A stretch of DNA of 64,000 nt from JAWLCA01 sp041687395 (GCA_041687395.1 JAWLCA010000020.1:1-64000); one strand, 5' to 3'; positions 34,864 through 42,591 are shown, counted from the first letter of the stretch. Program-made: numbers and translations. The notes: generated by a model from the letters alone, not told the origin.

Positions 34864-35030
34864 TTCTCTCCCTCGCGCGCGCGCAGTTCCTCAAGAAGCC
34901 GTTGGAACCGATCAGGAATGCCGTCTTCCAAGCCCTCATCGTAGGCGCGCCGCAGATTCTCATGAATCACTTGCGCCGCGCCGGCGACACGCCCAGAACT
35001 CTTTACTACTTGACCACGCTCAGCCCGCAT
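34860..35030 (-). CDS. nepR: NepR-type anti-sigma factor
   Basis: A 56-residue protein read directly from the minus strand. Its core IHENLRRAYDEGLEDGIPD and FQRLLEELRAREGEK match the two helices of NepR. NepR binds and inhibits EcfG and is titrated away by phosphorylated PhyR. The ATG at 35030 is the only in-frame ATG near the start; no strong ribosome site is seen. It overlaps the damaged ecfG by four bases (ATGA) and is divergent from phyR, with an EcfG-type promoter upstream. Confidence 0.85.
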   Translation of the reverse strand: MRAERGQVVKSSGRVAGAAQVIHENLRRAYDEGLEDGIPDRFQRLLEELRAREGEK

Positions 35031-35058
35031 TCGGACGATCCTATTCTTTACTGCTCAG

Positions 35059-35084
35059 GGAACCGAACGCACGTGTCGGGCGTT
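35059..35084 (+). promoter_or_regulatory. EcfG-type promoter of phyR
   Basis: GGAAC (35059–35063), a 17-base spacer and CGTT (35081–35084), about 30 bases before the phyR ATG. It forms one arm of a 12-bp inverted repeat (35058–35069 and 35081–35092) that carries an equivalent promoter on the other strand. This implies positive autoregulation of the stress cascade. Confidence 0.8.
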
Positions 35085-35091
35085 CGGTTCC
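35066..35091 (-). promoter_or_regulatory. EcfG-type promoter of the nepR operon
   Basis: On the minus strand GGAAC (35087–35091), a 17-base spacer and CGTT (35066–35069), about 36 bases before the nepR ATG. It shares its bases with the phyR promoter on the opposite strand, so RNA polymerase can hold only one direction at a time. Confidence 0.8.
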
Positions 35092-35116
35092 CGATCAACG
35101 TTGCACTGAGGGAAAA

Positions 35117-35926
35117 ATGTCAACAAACGAACAGAGCGATCTCGTCAACGCAGTGGCCGATGCGCTGCCTTTCCTGCGGCGCTACGCCCGCGCGCTGACT
35201 GGAAGTCAGAAAACCGGGGACAGCTTCGCCGCCGCGACGCTTGAGGCGATACTGGCAGACCGCAGCGTTCTGGAAGCCGCGGACAGCCCCAAGGTGTCCC
35301 TGTTCCATGCCTTCCACATGGTCTGGTCCAGCGCCGGTGCCCCCCTGGGCGAGCCGGATTCGGCGCTGTCGGCCCGTGCGCAGGCGCACATGGCGAAATT
35401 GACCCCCAACACGCGCGAGGCGCTTCTTCTGCATTCGATCGAAGGTTTCCGCATCGAGGAGATCGCGACGATCATGGGGACCGAAGCCAAGGAGGCCCAG
35501 GAACTGATCGAGATCGCACTGCAAGAGATGGCCGGCTCGATCGCCGGAAAGGTGATGATCATCGAAGACGAGGCGATCATCGCCCTCGACATCCGGGCGA
35601 TCGTCGAGGGGATGGGGCATCGCGTCACCGGGATCGCCCGTACGCGCGCCGAAGCCGTTGCCCTTGCGGACCGCGAAAAGCCTGACCTGATCCTTGCCGA
35701 CATACAGTTGGCTGACAACTCCTCGGGCATCGACGCCGTCACCGATATCCTTGGCAAGTTCGATGAGCTTCCGGTGATCTTCATCACCGCCTTCCCCGAG
35801 CGTCTGCTGACCGGTAAGCGGCCGGAACCCGCGTTCCTGATCACGAAACCCTACAGCGAAGACCAGGTGCGCTCGGCCGTCAGCCAAGCGATGTTCTTTG
35901 CGTCGACCGAGACGCTTGCCGCCTGA
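35117..35926 (+). CDS. phyR: General stress response regulator (sigma-like plus receiver domain)
   Basis: A 269-residue protein. The N-terminal EcfG-like sigma mimic domain (about 8–135) includes LTPNTREALLLHSIEGFRIE. A receiver domain (about 144–262) has acidic residues E150–E152, phospho-acceptor D195 in LILADIQL and the conserved lysine in ITKPY. Phosphorylation exposes the sigma-like domain, which sequesters NepR and frees EcfG. It is divergent from nepR, under a shared palindromic EcfG promoter. A GAGGG lies before the ATG. Confidence 0.95.
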   Translation: MSTNEQSDLVNAVADALPFLRRYARALTGSQKTGDSFAAATLEAILADRSVLEAADSPKVSLFHAFHMVWSSAGAPLGEPDSALSARAQAHMAKLTPNTREALLLHSIEGFRIEEIATIMGTEAKEAQELIEIALQEMAGSIAGKVMIIEDEAIIALDIRAIVEGMGHRVTGIARTRAEAVALADREKPDLILADIQLADNSSGIDAVTDILGKFDELPVIFITAFPERLLTGKRPEPAFLITKPYSEDQVRSAVSQAMFFASTETLAA

Positions 35927-35952
35927 GTGCCCGTCCTGTCCTGCAATTTTCC

Positions 35953-35986
35953 GATCCCGGGCATCGTCCCGGGATCAATCATTTTT
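35953..35986 (+). terminator. Rho-independent terminator of phyR
   Basis: A perfect 9-bp stem GATCCCGGG (35953–35961) and CCCGGGATC (35968–35976) with a 6-base loop, followed by AATCATTTTT. It lies 27 bases after the phyR stop. Confidence 0.85.
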
Positions 35987-36009
35987 GCTTCCAATTCAAT
36001 TTGATGGCA

Positions 36010-36034
36010 GGAACTGCCTCTGCAGTCGGGCGTT
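36010..36034 (+). promoter_or_regulatory. EcfG-type promoter
   Basis: GGAAC (36010–36014), a 16-base spacer and CGTT (36031–36034), about 45 bases before the start of the periplasmic protein gene at 36087. Confidence 0.7.
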
Positions 36035-36086
36035 CTTCTCCACTGGTTGGGCGACATGCCCCGCCATCATGGAGAAGGAGCAAGCC

Positions 36087-36584
36087 ATGTACATTCTGAA
36101 GACCACGATGCTGGCGACCACGCTGGTTGCGCTGATTGTCGGGGGCGCTTGGGGGCAGGACTTGCCCGCTGTTGCCGAGATTAAATCGACCACGGACCTG
36201 GGTGCGATCCAGAACGAGGAAGCTGCCTCGTATTGGGCGACCCTTGACGCCGATCTGGAAGCTGCGCTCGCTGAGCGCCTCGTTGATCGGTTGGGCGAGG
36301 AAGGCCTGAAAATCGAGGTCAACATTGACGAGCTGGAACTGGCCAATGCCTTTGAAGCACGGATCGGCCTGGATCATTCACTTCTGTCGGGCGAGGTGCG
36401 CGTGAGCGATCCGGCACGAGATCTGGTCGTGCAGGAGTTCACGGTGACAGCCACGGCGCAGCAGCTTCAGCCGCTGCTGCCGGCCGACGCGGACATCACG
36501 GTGCTTCCGGCAGACACCCCGGAGTTCTACGAGACCCTCGTGAACGCCTTCGCCGATGGTGTCGTCGAGAACATCGACGGTTAA
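36087..36584 (+). CDS. Exported hypothetical protein, stress-regulated
   Basis: A 165-residue protein with a signal peptide (about 1–23, KTTMLATTLVALIVGGAWG) and an acidic, mostly helical mature part with regular spacing (LDADLEAALAERLVDRLGEEG). No family is recognised. GGAGAAGGAG precedes the ATG. A matching EcfG promoter upstream and a hairpin downstream make it a single-gene transcript of the general stress regulon. Likely periplasmic. Confidence 0.7.
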   Translation: MYILKTTMLATTLVALIVGGAWGQDLPAVAEIKSTTDLGAIQNEEAASYWATLDADLEAALAERLVDRLGEEGLKIEVNIDELELANAFEARIGLDHSLLSGEVRVSDPARDLVVQEFTVTATAQQLQPLLPADADITVLPADTPEFYETLVNAFADGVVENIDG

Positions 36585-36594
36585 GCACGACAGA

Positions 36595-36623
36595 GGCCGC
36601 CACAGCGCAAGAGTGTGGCGGCC
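36595..36623. terminator. Bidirectional hairpin terminator
   Basis: The stem GGCCGCCACA (36595–36604) with TGTGGCGGCC (36614–36623), a 9-base loop and no T-run. It sits between two convergent genes. Confidence 0.7.
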
Positions 36624-36673
36624 GGGCCGATTCACTCAGCGTTGGTGCGACTGCGCTGCCGGTGTAGACTTGG

Positions 36674-37003
36674 TCAACGTCTGCGCAGTCTTTGTCCGGT
36701 GCGTAGCCCCATCATGAAAGCATCCAGCAAAGGCGGCGCGGGTGGGCGTGACGCCTCATAGGCCTCGTCTTCCATATCAGACGCTGCCGTGCGCCGGCGC
36801 GCCAACAGGAACAGGATGAAAGCAACCAGCAGGTAGGCAGCGGCAACTGCCAGCGCCGCCACCAGCTGGTCATAGGCTTCGGCGACCGCGATCCAGCCGG
36901 CGACGGTCAGAAAACCCAGCGCGACGACGGCAAACGCCGCGCCCAGCATTTGCAGGATCGCGCGGCGCACCGCGTCGGCAATCTGGTCCGCAGCCCGTCC
37001 CAT
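36674..37003 (-). CDS. YqjE/phage-holin-3_6-like membrane protein
   Basis: A 109-residue protein with two long hydrophobic helices (about 17–40 and 46–67), a basic RRR turn and a proline-rich cytoplasmic tail. It resembles YqjE or the Phage_holin_3_6 family, which are housekeeping membrane proteins and not true holins. Its ATG overlaps the stop of the DUF883 gene by one base. In Escherichia coli the equivalent yqjD–yqjE pair is also adjacent and stress-induced. Confidence 0.75.
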   Translation of the reverse strand: MGRAADQIADAVRRAILQMLGAAFAVVALGFLTVAGWIAVAEAYDQLVAALAVAAAYLLVAFILFLLARRRTAASDMEDEAYEASRPPAPPLLDAFMMGLRTGQRLRRR

Positions 37004-37320
37004 CAATCCTTCCGGTGCAACAGCAGCCCGGCCACGAGCCCCAACCCTGCGGCGATTGCCAAGGCCATGCCCGGCCGTTCGCGGACCAGGTCGTCGGCGC
37101 GTTCGATCGCCCCTTCTGCGCTGTCACGCAGTTGCTCCAGTTCAGCCTCGACCTGCTGGCGGGTACGACGCGTCTTGTTCCGGACGCCCGCCGCCATCGA
37201 CTCAGCCTCGGCCCGTCCCATGGCCGTGAGTGTTTCGGTGATCTTCCCGATGTCAGCTCGCAATGTCGCGATTTCGTTCATCAGGTCTTCGCTGCTGGGC
37301 GGTTCATTTCTGGTAGCCAT
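37003..37320 (-). CDS. DUF883 (YqjD/ElaB-like) membrane-anchored protein
   Basis: A 105-residue protein with a long amphipathic, coiled-coil-like helix (about 10–85, LMNEIATLRADIGKITETL) and a C-terminal membrane anchor GMALAIAAGLGLVAGLLL ending in HRKD. ElaB/YqjD relatives bind ribosomes at the membrane in stationary phase. It lies downstream of the DUF1328 gene and upstream of the YqjE-like gene, probably one stress-induced transcript from the promoter at 37635–37659. Confidence 0.8.
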   Translation of the reverse strand: MATRNEPPSSEDLMNEIATLRADIGKITETLTAMGRAEAESMAAGVRNKTRRTRQQVEAELEQLRDSAEGAIERADDLVRERPGMALAIAAGLGLVAGLLLHRKD

Positions 37321-37408
37321 GTTGGAGTCCTTTCAGGAAGCTCAGTGGTTCGAAAAAACCGGCGCCCGCAGCTACGGGCGCCGGTGGCTCAATCCTGCAA
37401 TTTCCGGG

Positions 37409-37582
37409 TCAGACCGGCGGGCGACCGCGAACCGCGCGCGCAACCAGCGCTACGACGAACAGGATCAGGAAGATGAAGAACAGGACTTGCGCAATCCCGG
37501 CTGAAGCAGAGGCGATGCCCCCGAAGCCGAAGACAGCGGCGATCAGCGCGATAACGAGAAACGTGAGAGCCCATCCAAGCAT
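37409..37582 (-). CDS. DUF1328 small membrane protein
   Basis: A 57-residue protein with two hydrophobic helices (about 3–20 and 29–48), beginning MLGWALTFLVIALIAAVFGF and ending RAVRGRPPV, the standard DUF1328/YtjA pattern. AAAGGAGA precedes the ATG. A matching EcfG promoter lies about 50 bases upstream. Members are widespread stress-induced inner-membrane proteins of unknown function. Confidence 0.85.
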   Translation of the reverse strand: MLGWALTFLVIALIAAVFGFGGIASASAGIAQVLFFIFLILFVVALVARAVRGRPPV

Positions 37583-37634
37583 GTCGATCTCCTTTCAAAC
37601 AGGTGTTTGGCAACGTCCGTGCCATCATAAAATC

Positions 37635-37659
37635 AACGTGCCAGCCGGTTTCAGGTTCC
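37635..37659 (-). promoter_or_regulatory. EcfG-type promoter
   Basis: On the minus strand GGAAC (37655–37659), a 16-base spacer and CGTT (37635–37638), upstream of the DUF1328–DUF883–YqjE-like genes. Confidence 0.7.
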
Positions 37660-37763
37660 CATTTCGCTGTAAGAATCGTCTCATTCATCTGACTGCGTAA
37701 GCCTTGTTAGGATCGGCTGCTTCGATCTGAAACCGACGTCTTCGTCAGGAACTGCGGCCGAGG

Positions 37764-38327
37764 TCAGTTGGACTGGGATGTGACCACGGCCATGGTGTGT
37801 GCGTCCGTCATCTCTAATGCCTCACCTTCTACAAGGCCCAGCAACTCTGCCAACCGCTTGCGTCCACGGTTGGCGCGGCTCTTCACGGTGCCGACGGCAC
37901 AGCCACAGGTTTCCGCGGCTTCTTCATACGAGAAACCGTTGGAACCGACGAGGATCAGCACTTCGCGCTGTTCGACGGGAAGGGTGGCAAACGCCTTGGC
38001 AAAATCCGCCAGTGCCATGCGGCCGTCGTGATCGGGCTTCTGCGACAGCCTGGCGGCATGGTGCCCTTCGCTGTCAGAGACCTCGCGCCGCCGCTTGCGC
38101 ATGTCCGAATAATAGGTATTCCGCAGGATCGTGAACAACCAGGCCCGCAGGTTGGTGCCGACCGTGAACTGGTCGATCTTGCTCCATGCCTTGAGGATCG
38201 TATCCTGCACCAGGTCGTCCGCGGCGGCGGAACTGCGTGTCAGGCTGAGGGCAAAGGCACGAAGCGGCGCCAGATGCTCTACCAGCTCATCTCGCGGATT
38301 GGCGAGGGGGGCGGTATCCGATGTCAT
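37764..38327 (-). CDS. ecfG: General stress ECF sigma factor, EcfG family
   Basis: A 187-residue ECF sigma factor. Region 2 (about 13–78) contains RAFALSLTRSSAAADDLVQ and AWLFTILRNTYYSDMRKRRR. Region 4 (about 110–165) has LPVEQREVLILVGSNGFSYE and AVGTVKSRANRGRKRLAELL. It directs polymerase to GGAAC…CGTT promoters when freed from NepR. It starts within the stop of nepR (ATGA overlap). It is the only intact EcfG in the window, so it presumably serves the whole regulon seen here. Confidence 0.93.
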   Translation of the reverse strand: MTSDTAPLANPRDELVEHLAPLRAFALSLTRSSAAADDLVQDTILKAWSKIDQFTVGTNLRAWLFTILRNTYYSDMRKRRREVSDSEGHHAARLSQKPDHDGRMALADFAKAFATLPVEQREVLILVGSNGFSYEEAAETCGCAVGTVKSRANRGRKRLAELLGLVEGEALEMTDAHTMAVVTSQSN

Positions 38328-38515
38328 TTGCTTCCGCTCTCTTGCTTCAACCGATCCAGCAACTGCAACAGATGATCAGGTAACGGTTCGTCGGCGGCCT
38401 GCTGATAAAGCCGCTTCAGGTTCTCGTTGATCTGCTGCTCCACGGATGGTGAAAGCGGCCGATCGCCTTTGCGATGCGGCCGACTATTGTTGGTGTCACG
38501 TATCGAATTTGTCAT
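38324..38515 (-). CDS. nepR: NepR-type anti-sigma factor (second copy)
   Basis: A 63-residue protein with the NepR helices: SVEQQINENLKRLYQQAADE and PLPDHLLQLLDRLKQE. It overlaps ecfG by four bases, giving the standard nepR–ecfG pair. It differs clearly from the copy at 34860–35030, so the cell has two NepR proteins to be titrated by PhyR. An EcfG promoter lies upstream. Confidence 0.9.
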   Translation of the reverse strand: MTNSIRDTNNSRPHRKGDRPLSPSVEQQINENLKRLYQQAADEPLPDHLLQLLDRLKQESGSK

Positions 38516-38559
38516 GCCGTTTACTAACCGGATCCAGCTTGTTGCACGCTATCGCAGTG

Positions 38560-38584
38560 AACGCACGAGCGTCCACCCGGTTCC
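38560..38584 (-). promoter_or_regulatory. EcfG-type promoter of nepR–ecfG
   Basis: On the minus strand GGAAC (38580–38584), a 16-base spacer and CGTT (38560–38563), about 45 bases before the nepR ATG. It predicts autoregulation of the sigma factor. Confidence 0.8.
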
Positions 38585-38609
38585 ATCTGCGTGAAAAAAT
38601 GTGAAGATA

Positions 38610-38633
38610 CCCGCCCCCGGTGCCGGGGGCGGG
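38610..38633 (-). terminator. Rho-independent terminator of the PRC-barrel gene
   Basis: A 10-bp GC stem (38610–38619 with 38624–38633). On the minus strand it is followed about ten bases on by a run of six T. It lies 15 bases after the stop of the PRC-barrel gene. Confidence 0.75.
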
Positions 38634-38648
38634 CAGAAGCTGGATTGA

Positions 38649-39584
38649 TCAACCCTCGTGTTCGGGCATTTCTTCCAGTTGCTCGCGGTTCATCGGAAGT
38701 TGAACGCGCAGCTCGTCACCATCTTCAGCGCGGTACACGGTGACCTCTTCGAAGGGGATGGCAACCGGTTTGACGCCGATGCCGAGAAAGCCGCCCACGT
38801 CCACGATCAGGTTCGTCACCTCACCGTCTTCGGTCACAAGGACGTCCGACACGCCGGCGACGCTTTCGTCGTTCGCGTCATAGACTTCGGCACTTTCCAG
38901 TTCCTCGACGGAAATCTCGCCGTGTGCCACGGTGACGAAGCCGTCGCGGTCTTCCCGCTCCATGTCGGCGGCCATGTTGGCTCCGGCCTGCTCCATCGGC
39001 GCTTCTTCAGCTGTCGCGGAGTTCTCAGCAGCTTGGTTCTGGGCTGTGTCCATCGACGCGTCGTCGCGCGCGTCGTCCGAAAGCTGCCAGGTCTCCGTGC
39101 GGTTCTGGATATCGACCGTGGTGTCATATTCCGGTGCCGATTCCAGTTCCTCGCGCGTCGAGGTGAAGACGACGTAGAAATCGTCATCCTCGTTGTCGTA
39201 GACGATGTCGAGCGCGCTCATGTCCACGGCGACCTTACGGGCACCGATACCCAGGAACCCTCCGACGTCGATCAGGACGCCGCGGATTTCGCCGTCACGT
39301 GTCATCACGACGTCATCGATGGCGGCGATGTTTTCCCAGTCCTCGGGAACACCGTCAACAGTGCCCGCGTCGGTCGTGCCCTCGGTCACGTAGACGTTCT
39401 TGCCCAGTAACTCCGAGCCGTAGATGGTAGCCTCGCCCGTGGGCGTAAGATAGATGCCGTGCTGAGCTTGCGCGTTCATCTCTTGGCCAGCGGTGTCCGC
39501 TGCTTCAGGCGCCGTTTGCGACTGCGCCAGTGCCGGCGTCGATGCAAATGCAACCAGTGCGGTTGTCAGCAGAATGCGTTTCAT
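38649..39584 (-). CDS. Exported protein with two PRC-barrel domains
   Basis: A 311-residue protein with a signal peptide (about 1–20, ILLTTALVAFASTPALA). Two PRC-barrel repeats sit at about 60–135 and 225–300, each carrying the near-identical core IDVGGFLGIG (and VDVGGFLGIG). An acidic, low-complexity linker separates them. AAAGGAGG precedes the ATG and an EcfG promoter lies about 40 bases upstream. PRC-barrel proteins of this periplasmic type are common in stress regulons of alphaproteobacteria; the ligand is unknown. Confidence 0.82.
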   Translation of the reverse strand: MKRILLTTALVAFASTPALAQSQTAPEAADTAGQEMNAQAQHGIYLTPTGEATIYGSELLGKNVYVTEGTTDAGTVDGVPEDWENIAAIDDVVMTRDGEIRGVLIDVGGFLGIGARKVAVDMSALDIVYDNEDDDFYVVFTSTREELESAPEYDTTVDIQNRTETWQLSDDARDDASMDTAQNQAAENSATAEEAPMEQAGANMAADMEREDRDGFVTVAHGEISVEELESAEVYDANDESVAGVSDVLVTEDGEVTNLIVDVGGFLGIGVKPVAIPFEEVTVYRAEDGDELRVQLPMNREQLEEMPEHEG

Positions 39585-39629
39585 GTGTTCGCCTCCTTTG
39601 TAGTCTCCCATGTGGGAAGATGTCTGAAC

Positions 39630-39655
39630 AACGATGCCAATCCGGCTATGGTTCC
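39630..39655 (-). promoter_or_regulatory. EcfG-type promoter
   Basis: On the minus strand GGAAC (39651–39655), a 17-base spacer and CGTT (39630–39633), before the PRC-barrel gene. Confidence 0.75.
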
Positions 39656-39747
39656 TGTTCAAGCATCAGATTTTTATTCATTTATCTGCGGAACCAAATC
39701 GCGAGGTGTTGCGTTGTAACGAGGTTTGCACATTGCCAGACATGCAA

Positions 39748-39773
39748 AAACCGCGCCCCTCGGGGCGCGGTTT
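39748..39773 (-). terminator. Rho-independent terminator of the csbD-like gene
   Basis: An 11-bp stem AAACCGCGCCC/GGGCGCGGTTT with a 4-base loop. On the minus strand the stem runs directly into TTTTTG. It is 27 bases after the CsbD-like stop. Confidence 0.85.
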
Positions 39774-39800
39774 CGCTTTGCTTGCGTCGTCAGGCTGACG

Positions 39801-39995
39801 TCAGCTTTTGGTCCAGTCGTCGACCTGCTTCTCGGCCTCTTCACGGGCAAGGCCGTACTTTTCCTGCACCTTGCCCACCAACTGGTCGCGCTTGCCCTCG
39901 ATTTGGTCGAGGTCGTCGTCGGTCAGCTTGCCCCAACGCTCCTTGGCGCTGCCGGCAAACTGCTTCCATTTTCCTTCAATGACATCCCAGTTCAT
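39801..39995 (-). CDS. CsbD family stress protein
   Basis: A 64-residue hydrophilic protein with the CsbD pattern NWDVIEGKWKQFAGSAKERW, then LTDDDLDQIEGKRDQLVGK and QEKYGLAREEAEKQV. The start at 39995 follows GAAAGGAGAC. CsbD-like proteins accumulate under general stress in many bacteria. An EcfG promoter lies upstream and a clean terminator downstream, so it is a monocistronic stress gene. Confidence 0.93.
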   Translation of the reverse strand: MNWDVIEGKWKQFAGSAKERWGKLTDDDLDQIEGKRDQLVGKVQEKYGLAREEAEKQVDDWTKS

Positions 39996-40026
39996 GTCGG
40001 TCTCCTTTCGGTTGCTCTGCCATGAC

Positions 40027-40051
40027 AACGGCTCACTTCCCGAATGGTTCC
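40027..40051 (-). promoter_or_regulatory. EcfG-type promoter of the csbD-like gene
   Basis: On the minus strand GGAAC (40047–40051), a 16-base spacer and CGTT (40027–40030), about 30 bases before the ATG. Confidence 0.75.
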
Positions 40052-40170
40052 GACTTTTCGCACCGCCGTTTTTTGGCCTTCAGCGCGCCTGCGACGCCCG
40101 CGCGAGTTCAAACACGAGCCGAAGCATGGAGCGCGCTTGTCTGGCGAGGGGCGATCTCTGGCTCGCGCCG

Positions 40171-40539
40171 TCAGCTCTCAGGTGCGGTTTCGGCCTGCTG
40201 AAGCGATTCGAGCACACCGGCCAGCATTTCGGTCGTGAAGGGCAATTGCAGATAAGCGATATCCGCGTCATGCTCCTCGGGCGCCTCACTCTCTCCGAGC
40301 ACGATGATCGCCGCGCCGGTGTGCTTGATCGCGTGCAGATCGATCGACCGCGCCTCTGCCTGATCGAGCACAACCGCAAGAAGACGAGGAAGCCCCGTGA
40401 TCTCGTCCACGGATTCGACCGGTGTTGTCATCGTGACGATGGTCGCTGCTGGAAACAGGTCTTCGATCGTTGCCGTGAGATCGAGCGCGATCAGCGGGTT
40501 TGCCGTCAGGACGGCAATGCTGGTTTCCAAGTCTGTCAT
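40171..40539 (-). CDS. Degenerate receiver-domain protein
   Basis: A 122-residue protein with the fold pattern of a response-regulator receiver. It keeps NPLIALDLTATIEDL like PhyR-type receivers and D59 in AVVLDQ at the phospho-acceptor place. The acidic pair after strand 1 is replaced by TAN (13–15), and the lysine of the usual TKP motif is replaced (YLQLPF). It probably cannot be phosphorylated normally and may bind partners constitutively. It sits at the edge of the stress island, without an EcfG promoter that I can see. Confidence 0.6.
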   Translation of the reverse strand: MTDLETSIAVLTANPLIALDLTATIEDLFPAATIVTMTTPVESVDEITGLPRLLAVVLDQAEARSIDLHAIKHTGAAIIVLGESEAPEEHDADIAYLQLPFTTEMLAGVLESLQQAETAPES

Positions 40540-40754
40540 CGCGATCCCTTTTCGCGTGGCCAAGCGTGACCCGATCGTCGCTGCTTGTCTGGCCGAAAGG
40601 CAATGTTACTGGACCATTTTGTCGCACAAGTGAAGTATCGAGTGGCATCGCTGACGCCAAGGAAGCTCCACGGTTCGGCAGTTCTCCGCCTACACGCACA
40701 CGGCTGGGTTGTTCGCCGCGCCGCACGGTGCATCCGTTTTCCGTGGAGGGAGTA

Positions 40755-41333
40755 ATGTCCGACAGCGACAGCACCTTGACCGAGCTTCTGGACATCATCG
40801 CCGTCTCACTTGAGGGCGATGATGTCACGGTCGGCGCGCTGGTCGACGCGATGGGAGAGCGGTCCTTTTCCGCGATCCTGCTGATCGTCGCGCTGATCAT
40901 GGTCTCGCCATTTTCAGGTATCCCGGGCTCCCCTACGGTTTCGGGCGCCTTATATCTACTGATCTGCATCCAGATGCTGCTTGCGCGCGACGCGCTCTGG
41001 CTGCCGCGGCGGCTGCGCCGTCTGCGTATTCCCACCAGGCGCCTGCGCCGCGCGTTGGAATGGTTGCGCGCGCCGCTGCGGCGGATAGATCCTGTCATTC
41101 GAACACGGCTAACGGCGCTGACGGATCGCCCGCTGGGTCTGCTGGCCATCCTGTGCTGCCTCGCCATCGCGGTCGTCATGCCGGTAATGGAACTGCTGCC
41201 GTTCGCGTCCTCGTTCGCCTCCGGTGTCATTGCACTTTTCGCGACGGGCCTGATGGCGCGTGACGGCGTTTTCGTTCTTCTTGGGTACCTTACTGTCGCG
41301 GCGATCGCTCTCGTCGCATTGGGCCTGATCTAG
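40755..41333 (+). CDS. ExoD family membrane protein
   Basis: A 192-residue inner-membrane protein of the ExoD family, with an N-terminal LTELLDIIAVSLEGDDVTVG segment and PFSGIPGSPTVSGALYLLI, then hydrophobic helices at about 40–75, 128–150 and 155–190. ExoD influences exopolysaccharide production and alkaline tolerance in rhizobia. GGAGGG precedes the ATG. Its end overlaps the convergent AI-2E-type gene by four bases. Confidence 0.85.
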   Translation: MSDSDSTLTELLDIIAVSLEGDDVTVGALVDAMGERSFSAILLIVALIMVSPFSGIPGSPTVSGALYLLICIQMLLARDALWLPRRLRRLRIPTRRLRRALEWLRAPLRRIDPVIRTRLTALTDRPLGLLAILCCLAIAVVMPVMELLPFASSFASGVIALFATGLMARDGVFVLLGYLTVAAIALVALGLI

Positions 41334-42532
41334 TCAGGGTTTGCTGATCTGCTGTGGCGGGACAGTTCCGGTTGTCCCTCACGCGCACCGCTCAGCAAGG
41401 GCCGATGTTTCGGGGGCCACATCCGGCGGGTGAACGCGGTTAGGACGATCAGCACGGGCGTCGCAAGGATCGCCCCTGCCGGACCCCAGAGCCAGGCGCC
41501 AAAGGTGATGGCCACGAAGACGGACAGCGCGGACATCTGCATCCGCTGGCCGACAAGCAGTGGCGTTACAAGCTGACCCTCGACCGCGTTGAGCAAGATC
41601 ACCACGAGAACGGGCATCAGCGCCATGGCGGGATCCGGGTAGGTTACCAGCCCAACCCCAAACACCACGACAGCCATGATCGCCGGGCCAATGTAGGGCA
41701 TGAAATTCAACGCGGCGACGAGCAGCCCCCAGAGCAGGGGGGTGGGCAGCCCGACCGCCCAGAAGGCGGCAGCCGCGACAAGACCCAGACAAAGGTTGAT
41801 GATCGAGATCGTCAGCAGATAGGTCGAAACGCGCTGCTGAATATCGCGCATCGAACGGGCAAGAACGAGCCGCTGGCCCTGCGTCGAACCCATGCTGGTC
41901 GCCAGCCGTGCGATCAATCCCCGTTCCTTGAGCATAAAGAAGGTCAGGATGGCCGCATACAAAAGCCCTGCCACAAGGCTCGGCGCACTAATCACGAGGT
42001 CGGTCAGCATTTCCTGCCCTGAGTCGGCAAGCTGCTCGATCGGATCGGAGTCGGCTTCGCCCTCGGCCTCGTCGTCGCCGCCGCTCCCGCTTCCTTCCTC
42101 AGCCTCTGACTCTTCCTCCTTCTTCTCGAAAGTGCGCGAGAAACCGCGCTGCAGGCTTTGCATGACGCGGTCGAACTTCTCCAGCACTTCGGGCCAGCGT
42201 GTGTTCCAAGCCTCCGCGCTGGGCAGAAGGTAATAGACCAGACCGACGGTGATCAGGATGCCCGTGGTCACGAAACCAGCGGCCGACAATGTCCGGGGAA
42301 CGCCAAGCCTATCCGCGCGCCTGGCGAGGGGCTCCAGCGCGACTGCGGCAAGCAGCGCGAGGACCGTCGGGATGGCAAAGCTCTTCGCCTGATGCAAGGT
42401 TCCGAACAGTAGGATCGCTGCGATGATCAAAAGGGCAGCGGTCTGCAACCACTCCCGCGACGGTCGGAAAAGGGTGCGCGGACGACGGGGGGCGTGCGGG
42501 TAGCTGGCGATGCGTTGACCCTGTCGGTCCAT
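41330..42532 (-). CDS. AI-2E family transporter (PerM-like)
   Basis: A 400-residue membrane protein of the AI-2E/PerM family with about eight hydrophobic segments. The family motif ALNFMPYIGPAIMAVVV lies near residues 275–292 and LVTPLLVGQRMQMSALSVFV follows. The central soluble domain contains a strongly acidic low-complexity insert (about 140–165, EEESEAEEGSGSG). An EcfG-type promoter upstream places it in the stress regulon. The substrate is unknown; relatives include sodium/proton antiporters and signal exporters. Confidence 0.85.
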   Translation of the reverse strand: MDRQGQRIASYPHAPRRPRTLFRPSREWLQTAALLIIAAILLFGTLHQAKSFAIPTVLALLAAVALEPLARRADRLGVPRTLSAAGFVTTGILITVGLVYYLLPSAEAWNTRWPEVLEKFDRVMQSLQRGFSRTFEKKEEESEAEEGSGSGGDDEAEGEADSDPIEQLADSGQEMLTDLVISAPSLVAGLLYAAILTFFMLKERGLIARLATSMGSTQGQRLVLARSMRDIQQRVSTYLLTISIINLCLGLVAAAAFWAVGLPTPLLWGLLVAALNFMPYIGPAIMAVVVFGVGLVTYPDPAMALMPVLVVILLNAVEGQLVTPLLVGQRMQMSALSVFVAITFGAWLWGPAGAILATPVLIVLTAFTRRMWPPKHRPLLSGAREGQPELSRHSRSANPD

Positions 42533-42591
42533 CGGGTGTCAGTCCTGCGATTGGGAACGGTCGGCTGGCGAGTTTGAATGTCGAGCAATCC

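Noticed and set aside
36674..37003. Phage holin, hinting at a prophage
   Set aside because: The protein is of the YqjE/holin-3_6 type found with DUF883 proteins in normal chromosomes, and no other phage genes are near.
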